Positions 8,944 through 17,973 of a DNA stretch of 64,000 nt are shown here, one piece after another (the stretch's first letter is position 1; each line of letters starts with the position of its first letter). The notes under the pieces were generated by a model. That model was not told the DNA's origin. It was given only the letters and a program-made list of their open reading frames with translations, and searched no databases. Made by a program: the position numbers and the translations under genes. The DNA is from Bacillus_I endophytica_A (lineage in GTDB: Bacteria; Bacillota; Bacilli; Bacillales; Bacillaceae_H), in contig NZ_JALAMS010000002.1 in assembly GCF_026790145.1 (NCBI RefSeq), forward strand, positions 1 through 64,000, read 5' to 3'.

Positions 8944-9180
8944 ATGATGTTAAAGGAACAGGGGGAATCTCCTGATTCTTTAGTAACAGGAAGTCATAAC
9001 TTTACAGAAGCACAGTATTTCAAAGAGGTGCAAAAATGGCTGCAAGAGTTTGATAAACAAAACCAAGTTATGAACCAACACAGAATTGAAACGTCCCTTT
9101 TATCGTTAACAAAGCCTGAAATCGAAGGAATTACAAATCTTGAAATAACGGTTAAGATTCGAAGAAATGATTCTAGTTAA
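8944..9180 (+). CDS. small hydrophilic hypothetical protein
   Basis: A 78-residue soluble protein with no signal peptide or membrane segment, not recognised. It is one of the few plus-strand genes here. GGGAAGGA lies just before two consecutive ATG codons (8944 and 8947). It is closed by a strong terminator at 9241-9280, which supports it as a real gene. The C-terminal half, around EIEGITNLEITVKIRR, looks beta-rich. Confidence 0.6.
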   Translation: MMLKEQGESPDSLVTGSHNFTEAQYFKEVQKWLQEFDKQNQVMNQHRIETSLLSLTKPEIEGITNLEITVKIRRNDSS

Positions 9181-9240
9181 ATTGTGTTAAAGTAGAAAAA
9201 TAACAGTTACCAAAGTACGTTGTCCATATGACTTGTCCTA

Positions 9241-9280
9241 CAAAAAAAGCAGGCTGACTAAAGGTCAGCCTGCTTTTTTG
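9241..9280. terminator. bidirectional terminator
   Basis: A GC-rich stem, GCAGGCTGAC with GTCAGCCTGC, flanked by A7 and T6. It serves the convergent genes on both sides. Confidence 0.9.
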
Positions 9281-9309
9281 TGAGCAAGAATAGAAGGCTC
9301 TCCCCCCCT

Positions 9310-9855
9310 TTACTCTTCCTCTTCAATTGTTTTTATAACTTTTGCCGGGTTACCAGCTACAATTACATTAGGAGGAACATCTTTTGTTACAACAGATCCA
9401 GCAGCAACAATAGAGTGATCACCAATTGTTACCCCTCCTAAAATAACGCAACTTCCCCCAATCCATACGTCATTTCCAATCCGAATTGGCATTGCATATC
9501 CTGTTTTATTTCGTCCTTTTGGTGCAATATTATGTCCAGCGGTGTAAATTCCAACATCAGGTCCAATCATACAGTTGTCACCAATGATGATTTCTGCCAT
9601 ATCTAAAATCGTACAGTTGTATCCTGCATAAAAATGATCTCCAACATGAATATTGTAGCCTAAATCACAATGAAAATTATGCTCTATACTCACGTTTTCC
9701 CCTGCACTTCCAAATAGCTCACGAATCGCTTCTTCTCTTTGTTTCTCATCTTCAACATGAGCACGATTAAACTGCTGAACAAGTTTATGTGCCCGCCTAT
9801 TTTTCTTTTGTAACTCCTCTGTTCCTCGTTCATAAAATAGCTTTTCTTTTTTCAT
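9310..9855 (-). CDS. maa: maltose/galactoside-type sugar O-acetyltransferase
   Basis: A 181-residue left-handed beta-helix acetyltransferase of the Maa/LacA/NodL group. Imperfect hexapeptide repeats run from about residue 60 to the C-terminus, with the active-site histidine in YTAGHN near residue 112. The family transfers acetyl from acetyl-CoA to the 6-hydroxyl of sugars. I choose the ATG at 9855 over an in-frame ATG 15 codons upstream, because AAAGGAGCGGTAAA precedes it and the N-terminus MKKEKLFYERGTEE fits relatives. Confidence 0.85.
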   Translation of the reverse strand: MKKEKLFYERGTEELQKKNRRAHKLVQQFNRAHVEDEKQREEAIRELFGSAGENVSIEHNFHCDLGYNIHVGDHFYAGYNCTILDMAEIIIGDNCMIGPDVGIYTAGHNIAPKGRNKTGYAMPIRIGNDVWIGGSCVILGGVTIGDHSIVAAGSVVTKDVPPNVIVAGNPAKVIKTIEEEE

Positions 9856-9964
9856 TTTACCGCTCCTTTCGCTTGTTTTTGCAGTTCTTTTAGTTAACAT
9901 AATATTTTTATAGTAGATAAACTTAAAACGATTGTTTAGAGCTTATCTAAAATATGTATAACTC

Positions 9965-10549
9965 TTAGTGTACTACAATAGATACCGCACTATAAATCAA
10001 TAATAATCCCATTACAATATTAAACTGACGGTAGTATTTTGATAGAAATTTCTGAAAAACACTACCACATAAACTCCAACAAAAGGTACTTAAAAAACCA
10101 ACAAATGCTAAAATAATCGAGTAAAGAATTAAACTCCCATGTGAGGAATGATACGGAAGAATAAAGGTAGCAATAGCCGTAATTCCATAAAGAATCCCTT
10201 TTGGATTAATAAACTGCAAAACCATCCCCATAAAAAAGCTATTTTCTTTCTCGTTTCCCCCATTATTACTACTATCTTTGCTTTTCATAATCTTAATGGC
10301 AAGATAGATCATGTACAAAGCCCCTACAATTGTCATAATCAATTCAATTTTTGGCACAACGCTTTTGAGCATCAAATTGAAGTAACTTGATAAAAGCATA
10401 ATAATAAGGAAACCCGCACTCACTCCAAAACAGAATTTGAGCGTTCTCTTTAGTCCATACTTGTTTGCAAAAGCCATTGCCATAATATTGTTCGGCCCTG
10501 GGGTAAAACTCGTAACAAAAATATACAGCAAAAAAGATACTAATGGCAT
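9965..10549 (-). CDS. LysE-family amino-acid/metabolite exporter
   Basis: A 194-residue membrane protein with about six hydrophobic segments and the LysE/RhtB signature FTPGPNNIM at residues 15-23. Family members export amino acids or related small molecules. It is monocistronic; the ATG follows GAGGGAAGGTT. The substrate cannot be told from sequence. Confidence 0.88.
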   Translation of the reverse strand: MPLVSFLLYIFVTSFTPGPNNIMAMAFANKYGLKRTLKFCFGVSAGFLIIMLLSSYFNLMLKSVVPKIELIMTIVGALYMIYLAIKIMKSKDSSNNGGNEKENSFFMGMVLQFINPKGILYGITAIATFILPYHSSHGSLILYSIILAFVGFLSTFCWSLCGSVFQKFLSKYYRQFNIVMGLLLIYSAVSIVVH

Positions 10550-10689
10550 AACCTTCCCTCTTTTCTTTTGTCTGTTATAGCAAACAAAAACAACAGTATA
10601 ATAGACCTGTTTTTATTTTACATAAAGGTGCCTCTGTTGTATATAGAAAAAAGAGGAATATAGGTAACTAAACTTCATGCCTCCCTCAA

Positions 10690-10724
10690 AAAAACCTACA
10701 TTCTAAAAATGAATATAGGTTTTT
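10690..10724 (-). terminator. terminator of the 91-residue membrane protein gene
   Basis: A 14-bp stem with one mismatch, AAAAACCTACATTC with GAATATAGGTTTTT, directly 3' of the gene's stop codon. Confidence 0.75.
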
Positions 10725-10725
10725 C

Positions 10726-11001
10726 TTATTTTTTAAACATTCGTTTTAATTTTCGACCAATAAAAATAGCAAGCAATCCGCATAATACAACCTCTTGCAC
10801 GATAGGTGGTGTAAATTTAAGTACCCAAAAAGCCATTGCGATCGTTGCAATCGCTAAATAAAAAGTTTTCTGCTCAAACTGTTTTTTATCTTTATTGTCA
10901 AATTTCTTAAGGTTTGTGAGAATGATTAAATAGCCAATTGGTGGCGTTAATATACAAAACACAAAAAACCATCCAGTTTTTAAGTACCAAGGTTTCTTCA
11001 C
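10726..11001 (-). CDS. small membrane protein, hypothetical
   Basis: A 91-residue protein with three likely membrane segments and a basic C-terminus (GRKLKRMFKK). It starts with GTG behind AGGAGGGGGACAA, a strong site, and has its own terminator. It is not assigned to a family; it resembles the many short inner-membrane proteins of Bacillus with no known role. Confidence 0.65.
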   Translation of the reverse strand: MKKPWYLKTGWFFVFCILTPPIGYLIILTNLKKFDNKDKKQFEQKTFYLAIATIAMAFWVLKFTPPIVQEVVLCGLLAIFIGRKLKRMFKK

Positions 11002-11045
11002 TTGTCCCCCTCCTTTTTTATAAGAATACTAACCTTATATAATAG

Positions 11046-11074
11046 AAAAAACCTCTAAATAATAGAGGTTTTTT
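11046..11074 (-). terminator. terminator of the 67-residue membrane protein gene
   Basis: An 11-bp perfect stem, AAAAAACCTCT with AGAGGTTTTTT, and a 7-nt loop, between two small minus-strand genes. Confidence 0.8.
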
Positions 11075-11126
11075 TATTGTAAGGTTTAGCTTAATAACTG
11101 AGTGATCAGGATAAGTATGGTCTTCG

Positions 11127-11330
11127 TCATTTGGATCCTTTATTAAAAAAGTTAGGATCTTTCCAAACAAAATGCTGAAGAGAAAATACAACTCCGATGA
11201 AAAAACAAGGAAAGCTTTGAAGTGCAATTTGTAGGGGTGAGCATCCTAGACTTTTAAACAACAGCGCTGATAAAAAACCGACGATAAAATAGACGGGTAA
11301 AAACTTTTTAGACGTAATGAAGTCGCGCAT
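11127..11330 (-). CDS. small membrane protein, hypothetical
   Basis: A 67-residue protein with two hydrophobic stretches (about residues 11-30 and 37-55). The ATG is preceded by GAAAGGAAGTGATTTCAC, and a terminator follows 52 bp after the stop. An overlapping reading frame at 11018-11227 has no such start signal and was set aside. No family is recognised. Confidence 0.55.
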   Translation of the reverse strand: MRDFITSKKFLPVYFIVGFLSALLFKSLGCSPLQIALQSFPCFFIGVVFSLQHFVWKDPNFFNKGSK

Positions 11331-11397
11331 GTGAAATCACTTCCTTTCATTTTTGTTCACAATGCGAAGACCGCTATTTTATCCTTATTATACCATA

Positions 11398-11437
11398 AAA
11401 CCCTATATCTTTCATTGACTCGAAAGATATAGGGTTT
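11398..11437 (-). terminator. terminator of the galactonate-type operon
   Basis: A 16-bp perfect stem, AAACCCTATATCTTTC (11398-11413) with its complement at 11422-11437, just 3' of the MFS gene. Confidence 0.75.
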
Positions 11438-11459
11438 ATCCCTTATCACTGCTTGTTTT

Positions 11460-12776
11460 CTACATTGGAAGATTTGAGTCGGGTTTTTGAGTTACTTTAA
11501 TTCTTTCCACTTTCCCAACGAGGAAAATATACGATAAAGCACCAAGTAAAGCTACAATAGCTATAAAGACGAGTGCAGGAGCAAAACTGCCACCTTGAGC
11601 TAGAAACCCAATCACAATCGGAACAACAATAGAGGCTAATCCGCCAATAAAGTTAAACACGCCTCCTGTTAATCCGACAAGATGTTTAGGAGCAAGTGTT
11701 GAAACAAATACCCACGTAATAGATGCTAAACCATTTCCAAAAAAGGCAATGGCCATAAACATAATAATAAGAGAAGTATTATTTACATAATTGGCGCCTA
11801 CAATGGAAGTTGATAAGAGCAATCCAACAATAATGGGCGTTTTTCGGGCAATGCCTAGAGAAACTCCTTTTTTTACTAAAAAGTCAGAAAGAAAACCAGA
11901 TAATAAAACCCCGACAAAAGCCGCTAAGAACGGAGCAGAAGCTAAGAACCCTGATTTTAAGAAGTCTAGTCCGCGGTACTCAACAAGATATGTTGGAAAC
12001 CACGTTAAGAAAAACCAAAGCGTAGAGTTTACAGCAAACTGACCTAAATAAATCCCCCATAATTTACGGTGAACAAACACTTCTTTTAAATTTCCCCACT
12101 CAAACTTTGCTTTTTCTTCCTTTTCATTAACCTGTGTAACAAGTCCTCCGCCTTCTTTAATATAATCTAGCTCTGCTTTATTTACTTTTTTATGTTTCGC
12201 CGGATCCCGGTAGAAAATATACCAAATAATCCCCCATAAGATACCGATAGCTCCTGTTGTAATAAATAGCCCTCTCCATCCTAAAAAGTGTTGAATTGTA
12301 ACAAGAGCAGGAGTTAAAAAGGCGAGCCCTGCAAACTGACCAGATGTATAAAACGCGATGGCAGATGCTCTTTCCTGATTTGGAAACCAGCTTGTCACAA
12401 CTTTATTATTTGTCGGAAAAGCAGGGGCTTCAAATGCCCCTGTTGCAAGCCGCAAACCAAAGAGTCCAACAAATCCTTTTGTAAACCCTTGGAGTAATGT
12501 AACAAGTGACCATGTAATAAGACTGAATGCATATGTAAGCCGAGCACCAAACCGGTCAACCATCACGCCTCCTGGAATTTGAAGAGCAGCATATGCCCAT
12601 CCAAAAGCAGAAAAGATAAGACCAAGCTGAACAGATGTTAATTCTAAATCTTTTCCGATGGCCGTTGCGGCTACAGAGATGTTGCTTCGATCCATATAAT
12701 TTATGACAACGCTTACGAAAATAAAGGCTAAAACTTTAAATCTTACCCGAGTTGGTTTCTCACTGTACCCCTTCAC
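11460..12776 (-). CDS. ACS-family MFS sugar-acid transporter (DgoT/GudP-like)
   Basis: A 438-residue 12-TMS anion:cation symporter. It shows family segments such as INYMDRSNISVA near residue 25, FGWAYAALQIPGG near residue 58 and LRLATGAFEAPAFP near residue 110. ACS members import hexuronates, glucarate or galactonate with protons. It is the last gene of a cluster encoding galactonate dehydratase, 2-keto-3-deoxy sugar acid kinase and aldolase, so D-galactonate import is the likely job. It starts 53 bp after the dehydratase gene. Confidence 0.85.
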   Translation of the reverse strand: MKGYSEKPTRVRFKVLAFIFVSVVINYMDRSNISVAATAIGKDLELTSVQLGLIFSAFGWAYAALQIPGGVMVDRFGARLTYAFSLITWSLVTLLQGFTKGFVGLFGLRLATGAFEAPAFPTNNKVVTSWFPNQERASAIAFYTSGQFAGLAFLTPALVTIQHFLGWRGLFITTGAIGILWGIIWYIFYRDPAKHKKVNKAELDYIKEGGGLVTQVNEKEEKAKFEWGNLKEVFVHRKLWGIYLGQFAVNSTLWFFLTWFPTYLVEYRGLDFLKSGFLASAPFLAAFVGVLLSGFLSDFLVKKGVSLGIARKTPIIVGLLLSTSIVGANYVNNTSLIIMFMAIAFFGNGLASITWVFVSTLAPKHLVGLTGGVFNFIGGLASIVVPIVIGFLAQGGSFAPALVFIAIVALLGALSYIFLVGKVERIKVTQKPDSNLPM

Positions 12777-12829
12777 ACCGTCATCCCCTTATTGCAAATT
12801 TCGTTACATAACTAGACAAATTCTAGTTT

Positions 12830-13978
12830 TTACCATTCCACAACAGAACCATCCCTATGTCTCCATACTGGATTTCTCCAATTGTGCCCAACACTTGCCA
12901 TCTTTCGTACATGTTCTTCATTGATTTCAATCCCTAAACCAGAACCATCTGGAATTTTCACATATCCGTCTTCATATTTGAATACTTTGTTATCAACGAT
13001 GTAGTCTAACAAGTCACTTCCTTGGTTATAGTGAATGCCTAAACTTTGTTCTTGAATAAATGCGTTATGACACGTCGCATCTACTTGGAGACAAGAGGCT
13101 AATGCAATAGGTCCTAATGGACAATGAGGAGCTGCCGCAACATCGAATGCTTCTGCCATTGATAAAATCTTTTTACCTTCCGTAATTCCTCCTGCATGAG
13201 AAAGATCAGGTTGAATAATATCAACATATCCGTCTGTAAGAAGCTTTTTAAAGTCCCATTTGGAAAACATTCTTTCACCTGTGGCAATTGGAATCGCTGT
13301 AGCATGAGCAATTTCCCGCAATGCTTCATTATTTTCAGGTAAAACAGGTTCCTCAATGAACATTGGGCGATAAACTTCAAGCTCTTTTGCTAAAATTTTT
13401 GCCATTGGTTTGTGGACACGTCCATGGAAATCAATGCCGATGCCAACATAAGGGCCTACAGCTTCTCTTACAGCTGCAATTCTTTCTACTACAGCATCAA
13501 TTTTTTCATATGAATCAACATATTGCAGTTCTTCTGTTCCATTCATCTTCACGGCTGTAAATCCTTTTTCAACGACATGTTTAGCGGCTTCTCCAACATC
13601 TGATGGACGATCTCCCCCAATCCATGAATATACTTTAATGGATTCTCTCGCCTTACCACCTAGTAACTCATAAACAGGAGCATTATAATATTTCCCTTTA
13701 ATATCCCATAACGCTTGGTCAATTCCTGCAATGGCGCTCATTAAAATGGGACCACCTCTGTAAAATCCACCTCGATACATAACATTCCAATGATCTTCAA
13801 TATTCAATGGATCTTTGCCAATAAGATATTCCATTAATTCATGTACAGCTGCTCCAACTGTCGCTGCCTTTCCTTCAATAACCGGTTCTCCCCAACCAAC
13901 AATTCCTTCATCTGTTTCAATTTTTAAAAATAACCAGCGTGGTGGTACTTGAAAGAGTTCATAACTTGTAATTTTCAT
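12830..13978 (-). CDS. dgoD: D-galactonate dehydratase
   Basis: A 382-residue enolase-superfamily enzyme that closely follows E. coli DgoD: PPRWLFLKIETDEG, GWGEPVIEG, FYRGGPILMSAIAGIDQALW, DFHGR, FIEEPV, ATGERMFS, QPDLSHAGGIT and APHCPLGPIALASC, ending WRNPVWRHRDGSVVEW. These include the Mg ligands and the catalytic His of the APHCPLG loop. It dehydrates D-galactonate to 2-keto-3-deoxygalactonate. The start is the ATG at 13978, 10 nt after AAGGAG; an ATG three codons upstream is too close to that site. The aldolase gene ends 2 bp before this start. Confidence 0.93.
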   Translation of the reverse strand: MKITSYELFQVPPRWLFLKIETDEGIVGWGEPVIEGKAATVGAAVHELMEYLIGKDPLNIEDHWNVMYRGGFYRGGPILMSAIAGIDQALWDIKGKYYNAPVYELLGGKARESIKVYSWIGGDRPSDVGEAAKHVVEKGFTAVKMNGTEELQYVDSYEKIDAVVERIAAVREAVGPYVGIGIDFHGRVHKPMAKILAKELEVYRPMFIEEPVLPENNEALREIAHATAIPIATGERMFSKWDFKKLLTDGYVDIIQPDLSHAGGITEGKKILSMAEAFDVAAAPHCPLGPIALASCLQVDATCHNAFIQEQSLGIHYNQGSDLLDYIVDNKVFKYEDGYVKIPDGSGLGIEINEEHVRKMASVGHNWRNPVWRHRDGSVVEW

Positions 13979-13979
13979 A

Positions 13980-14624
13980 TTAAACATTCTCCTTTTGTTT
14001 TGAGTGTACAGCTTCTACATATTGACGAGCTTTTATTGTTAGCTCTTTTAAATAACTAGCGTTTATTTCTCTTTTTGTATTGACAAGGGAACTACCAATC
14101 CCAAACCCTACTGCACCTGCCGCATGAAACTCCCCAATGTTACCTAAGTTAACACCCCCAGTAGGCAGCAGTGGAATGTGTGGAAGCGGTCCTCGGATAT
14201 CTTTAATATATTGAGCTCCAATACTTGCTGGGAATACCTTTACAATATCGGCTCCTTTTTCATAAGCGGTTAAGATTTCCGTTGGTGAAAATGCTCCTGG
14301 AATACTTATTGCTCCATATCTCTTTGTCATTTTAATAGTTTCAATATTTACAGTAGGAGCCAATATGAATTGAGCTCCAGCTAAGATAGCTGCTCTAGCT
14401 GTCTCTGGATCTAGTACAGTTCCTGCTCCAACAAGCATTTCTCCTTTAAACTCTTTTGCTACTTTCTCAATAGCTTCAAGTGCGTTTGGGCTGTTAAGCG
14501 TAATTTCAATATTTTTTATTCCGCCTTCATGTAAAGCTGAAGCAATTTGGACAACATCTTTTGATTCGGCACCGCGGACAATCGCCACAATTTTATGTTC
14601 TAAAATATGGGAAAGTAAATTCAT
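13980..14624 (-). CDS. dgoA: 2-dehydro-3-deoxy-6-phosphogalactonate/phosphogluconate aldolase
   Basis: A 214-residue class I aldolase of the Eda/DgoA family. The Schiff-base lysine is in IVKVFPAS near residue 120, with AIVRG and GAGTVLDPE as other family marks. It splits 2-keto-3-deoxy-6-phospho sugar acids into pyruvate and glyceraldehyde 3-phosphate. AAGGAGTGTAGAAG precedes the ATG. It lies between the kinase and dehydratase genes, so the galactonate pathway is favoured, though KDPG may also be a substrate. An alternative symbol would be kdgA. Confidence 0.88.
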   Translation of the reverse strand: MNLLSHILEHKIVAIVRGAESKDVVQIASALHEGGIKNIEITLNSPNALEAIEKVAKEFKGEMLVGAGTVLDPETARAAILAGAQFILAPTVNIETIKMTKRYGAISIPGAFSPTEILTAYEKGADIVKVFPASIGAQYIKDIRGPLPHIPLLPTGGVNLGNIGEFHAAGAVGFGIGSSLVNTKREINASYLKELTIKARQYVEAVHSKQKENV

Positions 14625-14639
14625 CTTCTACACTCCTTT

Positions 14640-15596
14640 TTATCTTGTAACATCTTCACTTGTAACCGTATTCATAAAATGATATAGTTCCTCTTTATCT
14701 GGTAATCCTTCAATGTCTCCTTCAACAGTTACCACAATAGACCCAATGGCACATCCTCTTTTAACAGCTTCTTGTAGAGGAACATGATCAAGGAGTCCTG
14801 ATAGAAAACCCGCCGCAAATCCATCACCAGCTCCGATTGGATCTACTACTTTATGAACAGGATAACCTTCTATATAAGAAGCCTCCTCTACGCTAGAATA
14901 ATAAGCTCCTTTTTCTCCTAGTTTTACAACTACTGTTTCAACTCCAAGTTGATGAAATTGAGAACAAATTTTTTCCGGAGTCTGTTCCCCAAATAAAAAT
15001 TCTCCTTCACTAATACCAGGTAGGATAATATCGGCCTCTTTTGCTACATCAATCAATGTTTCTCGGGCCTCATGTTCTCCCCAAAGCGTTTTGCGCAAGT
15101 TTGGATCAAATACGACTTTTAATCCATGCTTTTTTGCTATTTTAATAGAATAGAAAACGCTCTCATAACAGGATGAACTTAAAGCAGGTGTAATACCTGT
15201 AATATACAAGTATTTTGCGCTAGAGAGGTATTCCTCATTAATGTCTCTCTCGCTCATAAAGCTCGCAGCAGATCCTTTTCGGTAATAAAATACTTTTGTC
15301 TGTCTCTCATTTGTTTTTTCTTTGAGAAACAAACCTGTTGGGGCTTCTTCATCACGTATGACAAAGCTTACATCGACTCCCTCCCCCCTAAGAGTAGATA
15401 AAATTCGAGCTCCTAGCTCATCTTTTCCAACTCGACTAATCCAGCCTGTTTGGTAACCAAGCTTAGAAAGACCAATTAATGTGTTGCTTTCTGCTCCCGC
15501 TACTTTTGTGGAGAAATCTTGACAGTATCTCATTTTTCCCGTTGAATGGGGGTTGAACAATACCATTGTCTCCCCCAAACTAATCACATCCATCAT
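14640..15596 (-). CDS. kdgK: 2-keto-3-deoxy sugar acid kinase (PfkB family)
   Basis: A 318-residue ribokinase-type kinase, with GAESNTLIGLSKLG near residue 33 and the ATP/catalytic motif DPIGAGDGFAAGF near residue 252, where Asp is the base. It phosphorylates 2-keto-3-deoxygluconate or galactonate at O6. Two consecutive ATG codons follow AAAGGAGGGGT; the second has better spacing. It sits between the IclR regulator and the aldolase. Substrate choice between gluconate- and galactonate-derived acids cannot be read directly. Confidence 0.85.
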   Translation of the reverse strand: MMDVISLGETMVLFNPHSTGKMRYCQDFSTKVAGAESNTLIGLSKLGYQTGWISRVGKDELGARILSTLRGEGVDVSFVIRDEEAPTGLFLKEKTNERQTKVFYYRKGSAASFMSERDINEEYLSSAKYLYITGITPALSSSCYESVFYSIKIAKKHGLKVVFDPNLRKTLWGEHEARETLIDVAKEADIILPGISEGEFLFGEQTPEKICSQFHQLGVETVVVKLGEKGAYYSSVEEASYIEGYPVHKVVDPIGAGDGFAAGFLSGLLDHVPLQEAVKRGCAIGSIVVTVEGDIEGLPDKEELYHFMNTVTSEDVTR

Positions 15597-15607
15597 ACCC
15601 CTCCTTT

Positions 15608-16366
15608 TTATTCTTTCTCTCCTGTATATCCAGCAATCCCCGATATTTTCTTTGATGTAGAAAGAAGCTTCTCTACAATCATGTTCTTATGTTTTAGCAT
15701 TCTTTCTTTTGGTCCTGCGACACTAATGGCCGCTTCCATTATGCCGCTTGCTCCATAAACAGGAGCTGCTAGACAAAATAGCCCTTCTTCATTTTCTTCA
15801 TCATCAATGGAGTAACCACTTTCCACAAAAGAATCTAAATTTTGCTCTAACATTTCTTTGTTTGTAATCGTAGAATCCGTAATCGGAACAAGCTCCATTC
15901 CTTGAAGTAGCTCTTTTCTTCGTTCTAACGGTAAAAATGCTAGAAATGCTTTTCCTAACCCTGTACAGTATAGTGGTTTTCTCTTTCCAAGCTGAGCAGT
16001 TGTACGAATAGAGCGATTATTATCGATTTTCACTACATAGATGAGCTCTCCATCCGACAATAAAGCCATAAACACCGTTTCCTGTACATCTTCCATAAGC
16101 TTCTTTAAATAGGGTTTTCCTTCAGCCGAAATATCTAAAGAATCCATTGCCGCAGTTCCAATTTGAATTAGTTTTGGCCCAAGCTTATATCTTTTTAGCT
16201 GATCTTGATTTACATAGCCTTCCTCATGCAGCGTTGTAACGAGGTTAAATGTACTACTCTGCGGAAAAGCTAGTGAGCTACTAATTTCTTTTACTGTTAG
16301 CCCTTCTGGATAACGAGCTAATAGTTCAAAAACCCTTAATACACGTTCTGCTGACTTAACTGACAT
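15608..16366 (-). CDS. IclR-family transcriptional regulator (KdgR-like)
   Basis: A 252-residue regulator with an N-terminal winged helix (residues 5-65: SAERVLRVFELLARYPEGLT, then FPQSSTFNLVTTLHEEGYV) and a C-terminal IclR effector domain. It is the first gene of the galactonate-type operon, 11 bp ahead of the kinase gene. A perfect 16-bp palindrome 14 bp upstream of its start is the obvious autoregulatory operator. Binding of a pathway intermediate such as 2-keto-3-deoxygalactonate is inferred. Confidence 0.9.
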   Translation of the reverse strand: MSVKSAERVLRVFELLARYPEGLTVKEISSSLAFPQSSTFNLVTTLHEEGYVNQDQLKRYKLGPKLIQIGTAAMDSLDISAEGKPYLKKLMEDVQETVFMALLSDGELIYVVKIDNNRSIRTTAQLGKRKPLYCTGLGKAFLAFLPLERRKELLQGMELVPITDSTITNKEMLEQNLDSFVESGYSIDDEENEEGLFCLAAPVYGASGIMEAAISVAGPKERMLKHKNMIVEKLLSTSKKISGIAGYTGEKE

Positions 16367-16380
16367 AAAGCACTCCTTTA

Positions 16381-16415
16381 AATCACATATGTGATTCGTA
16401 ATTCTATATATGATT
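16381..16415. promoter_or_regulatory. tandem palindromic operator for the IclR regulator
   Basis: AATCACATATGTGATT (16381-16396) is a perfect 16-bp palindrome. A second, degenerate copy, AATTCTATATATGATT, lies at 16400-16415, centre to centre 19 bp away. Both are between a good promoter and the iclR start, where binding would block the whole operon. Confidence 0.7.
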
Positions 16416-16427
16416 TTTACAATTTAA

Positions 16428-16456
16428 ATACTAGCATAGCTAAAAAAAGAAAACAA
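16428..16456 (-). promoter_or_regulatory. promoter of the galactonate-type operon
   Basis: On the minus strand: -35 TTGTTT (16451-16456), 17-bp spacer, -10 TAGTAT (16428-16433). The predicted start of transcription, near 16421, places the palindromes at about +6 to +40. Confidence 0.5.
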
Positions 16457-16491
16457 TCTATTTTTATTATTTTCTGAAAAAACACAAAAAA

Positions 16492-16532
16492 AGACTGCTC
16501 GTAAGTTGTCGTACAAACTTTACGAACAGTCT
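16492..16532 (-). terminator. terminator of the SDR/139-residue gene pair
   Basis: A long imperfect stem, AGACTGCTCGTAAG opposite CTTTACGAACAGTCT, followed on the minus strand by seven T residues. Confidence 0.75.
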
Positions 16533-16554
16533 AATATATATTTGCTTTTATGAT

Positions 16555-16974
16555 TTAAGCCGTTGTACACCAATATAGCCCAAAGTACTTTTCCTCTGTT
16601 TCTGCTACAAAGAAACGATCATTCCAATCTGGTTCATATGCATAAGCACGTCTTACGATATTATCTGGAAAAATAAACGGTTTAATTTGTTCTGAAAACT
16701 CCTCTTTTAATTGCAACCATTCATCGTAAGTGACTTCTTGTAATGATAATTCTTCTCTCAGCTTTCCTTCTAGTTCAACTACATCCATATCTTCTACAGC
16801 ATTTTTTTGATACATATAATGATCTCTTGATTCAATGAACAAACACTTTGTCGCAAAATCTTCTAGAGATCGAATCTCTCCCCATGTGTTTTTTCTTTCA
16901 TGCTCAAACACATAAATCATTTCTTCAGAGGAAGGAGAATCAAACTCATCTTCTTCCATCACATAGTACCTCAC
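16555..16974 (-). CDS. hypothetical acidic protein
   Basis: A 139-residue soluble, strongly acidic protein without signal or membrane segments. The C-terminus FVAETEEKYFGLYWCTTA is aromatic-rich and the middle is helical and charged. It starts 11 bp after the SDR gene and shares its terminator, so the two form a small operon. I recognise no family. Confidence 0.6.
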   Translation of the reverse strand: MRYYVMEEDEFDSPSSEEMIYVFEHERKNTWGEIRSLEDFATKCLFIESRDHYMYQKNAVEDMDVVELEGKLREELSLQEVTYDEWLQLKEEFSEQIKPFIFPDNIVRRAYAYEPDWNDRFFVAETEEKYFGLYWCTTA

Positions 16975-16985
16975 TGTCTCTCTCC

Positions 16986-17777
16986 CTATAACGAACGAAT
17001 AATCCCGCCTTCAACTCGCTGTGCCGCTCCATTAATAGCCGCTGCTTTTTCTGAAGAGAGAAACACAATAACACTTGCTACTTCTTCTGGTGTTGCATAG
17101 CGCTGTGTAAGAGATGTTGGTTCATTGACTTTAAAATAATCTTTTACAAACGTATCAAGGTCTTGTCCAGCAGCTTCTGCTGCTCCCTTCATATAGTTTG
17201 CAACACCTTCTGTCCATGTTGGACCAGGGAGCACAGAGTTAACGGTAACGTTCGTTCCTTTTGTTCGCTCAGCTAATCCTCTTGATAAGCTAATTAATGC
17301 TGTTTTTGTTAAAGAATATGGAATCATTTGTGGAAGAGGTTTGACTCCTGCTTCACTTGAAAGATTCAAAATACGTCCGCTGTTTCGCTCTAACATTCCA
17401 GATAAAAAAGCTCGGCAAAGACGAATAGCGCTCATTACGTTTACTTCAAAGTATTCTGTCCATTCTTCATCTGTCACATCTTCAAACTCTTTTACTTCAA
17501 AAAAGCCTAAATTGTTAACAAGTACGTCAAGCGCACCGATTTTGTTTACTTTTTCGATAAGTTCTTTACTTTCTTCCGCTGTTGATAAATCAGCGTGAAG
17601 GCCGTGAACAGTTCCAAGAGAAGATAGTTCTTCCACAACGGCTTCTACTTTCTCTTGAGATCTTCCATTAACAATCACATGAGCTCCTTCTTCTAAAAAA
17701 GCTTTTGCTGTTGCTTTTCCAATTCCTGCTGTTGATCCTGTGACTAATACAAGTTTGTCTTTTAATTGTAATTGCAT
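16986..17777 (-). CDS. short-chain dehydrogenase/reductase
   Basis: A 263-residue classical SDR with TGSTAGIG near residue 14, NNLG near residue 89 (a variant of NNAG) and the catalytic Ser...YSLTK near residues 142-160. It has an insertion with GAAEAAGQDLDTFVKDYF before the C-terminal helix and no recognisable substrate motif. GGAAGG lies upstream of the ATG. It is followed by the 139-residue gene. The function is probably oxidation of a small alcohol or ketone. Confidence 0.85.
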   Translation of the reverse strand: MQLQLKDKLVLVTGSTAGIGKATAKAFLEEGAHVIVNGRSQEKVEAVVEELSSLGTVHGLHADLSTAEESKELIEKVNKIGALDVLVNNLGFFEVKEFEDVTDEEWTEYFEVNVMSAIRLCRAFLSGMLERNSGRILNLSSEAGVKPLPQMIPYSLTKTALISLSRGLAERTKGTNVTVNSVLPGPTWTEGVANYMKGAAEAAGQDLDTFVKDYFKVNEPTSLTQRYATPEEVASVIVFLSSEKAAAINGAAQRVEGGIIRSL

Positions 17778-17973
17778 TTCTAAACAACCTTCCTATTTCT
17801 AAGAATATACGAAAATTATATAATTAGCCTGAATTCATTACTATTATTTTGCTTACATAGATGATTCATACTCTTATTTGTTTTTCACAAGAACTGTAAT
17901 GAGCGGGGATTGATATTTACATGAGATTATCTTCAGCTACGACCGTTTAATCATGAAGCCCATCAGATTTTAA

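Noticed and set aside
11018..11227. 69-codon minus-strand frame
   Set aside because: Overlaps the better supported 67-residue gene at 11127-11330 in another frame and spans that gene's terminator.
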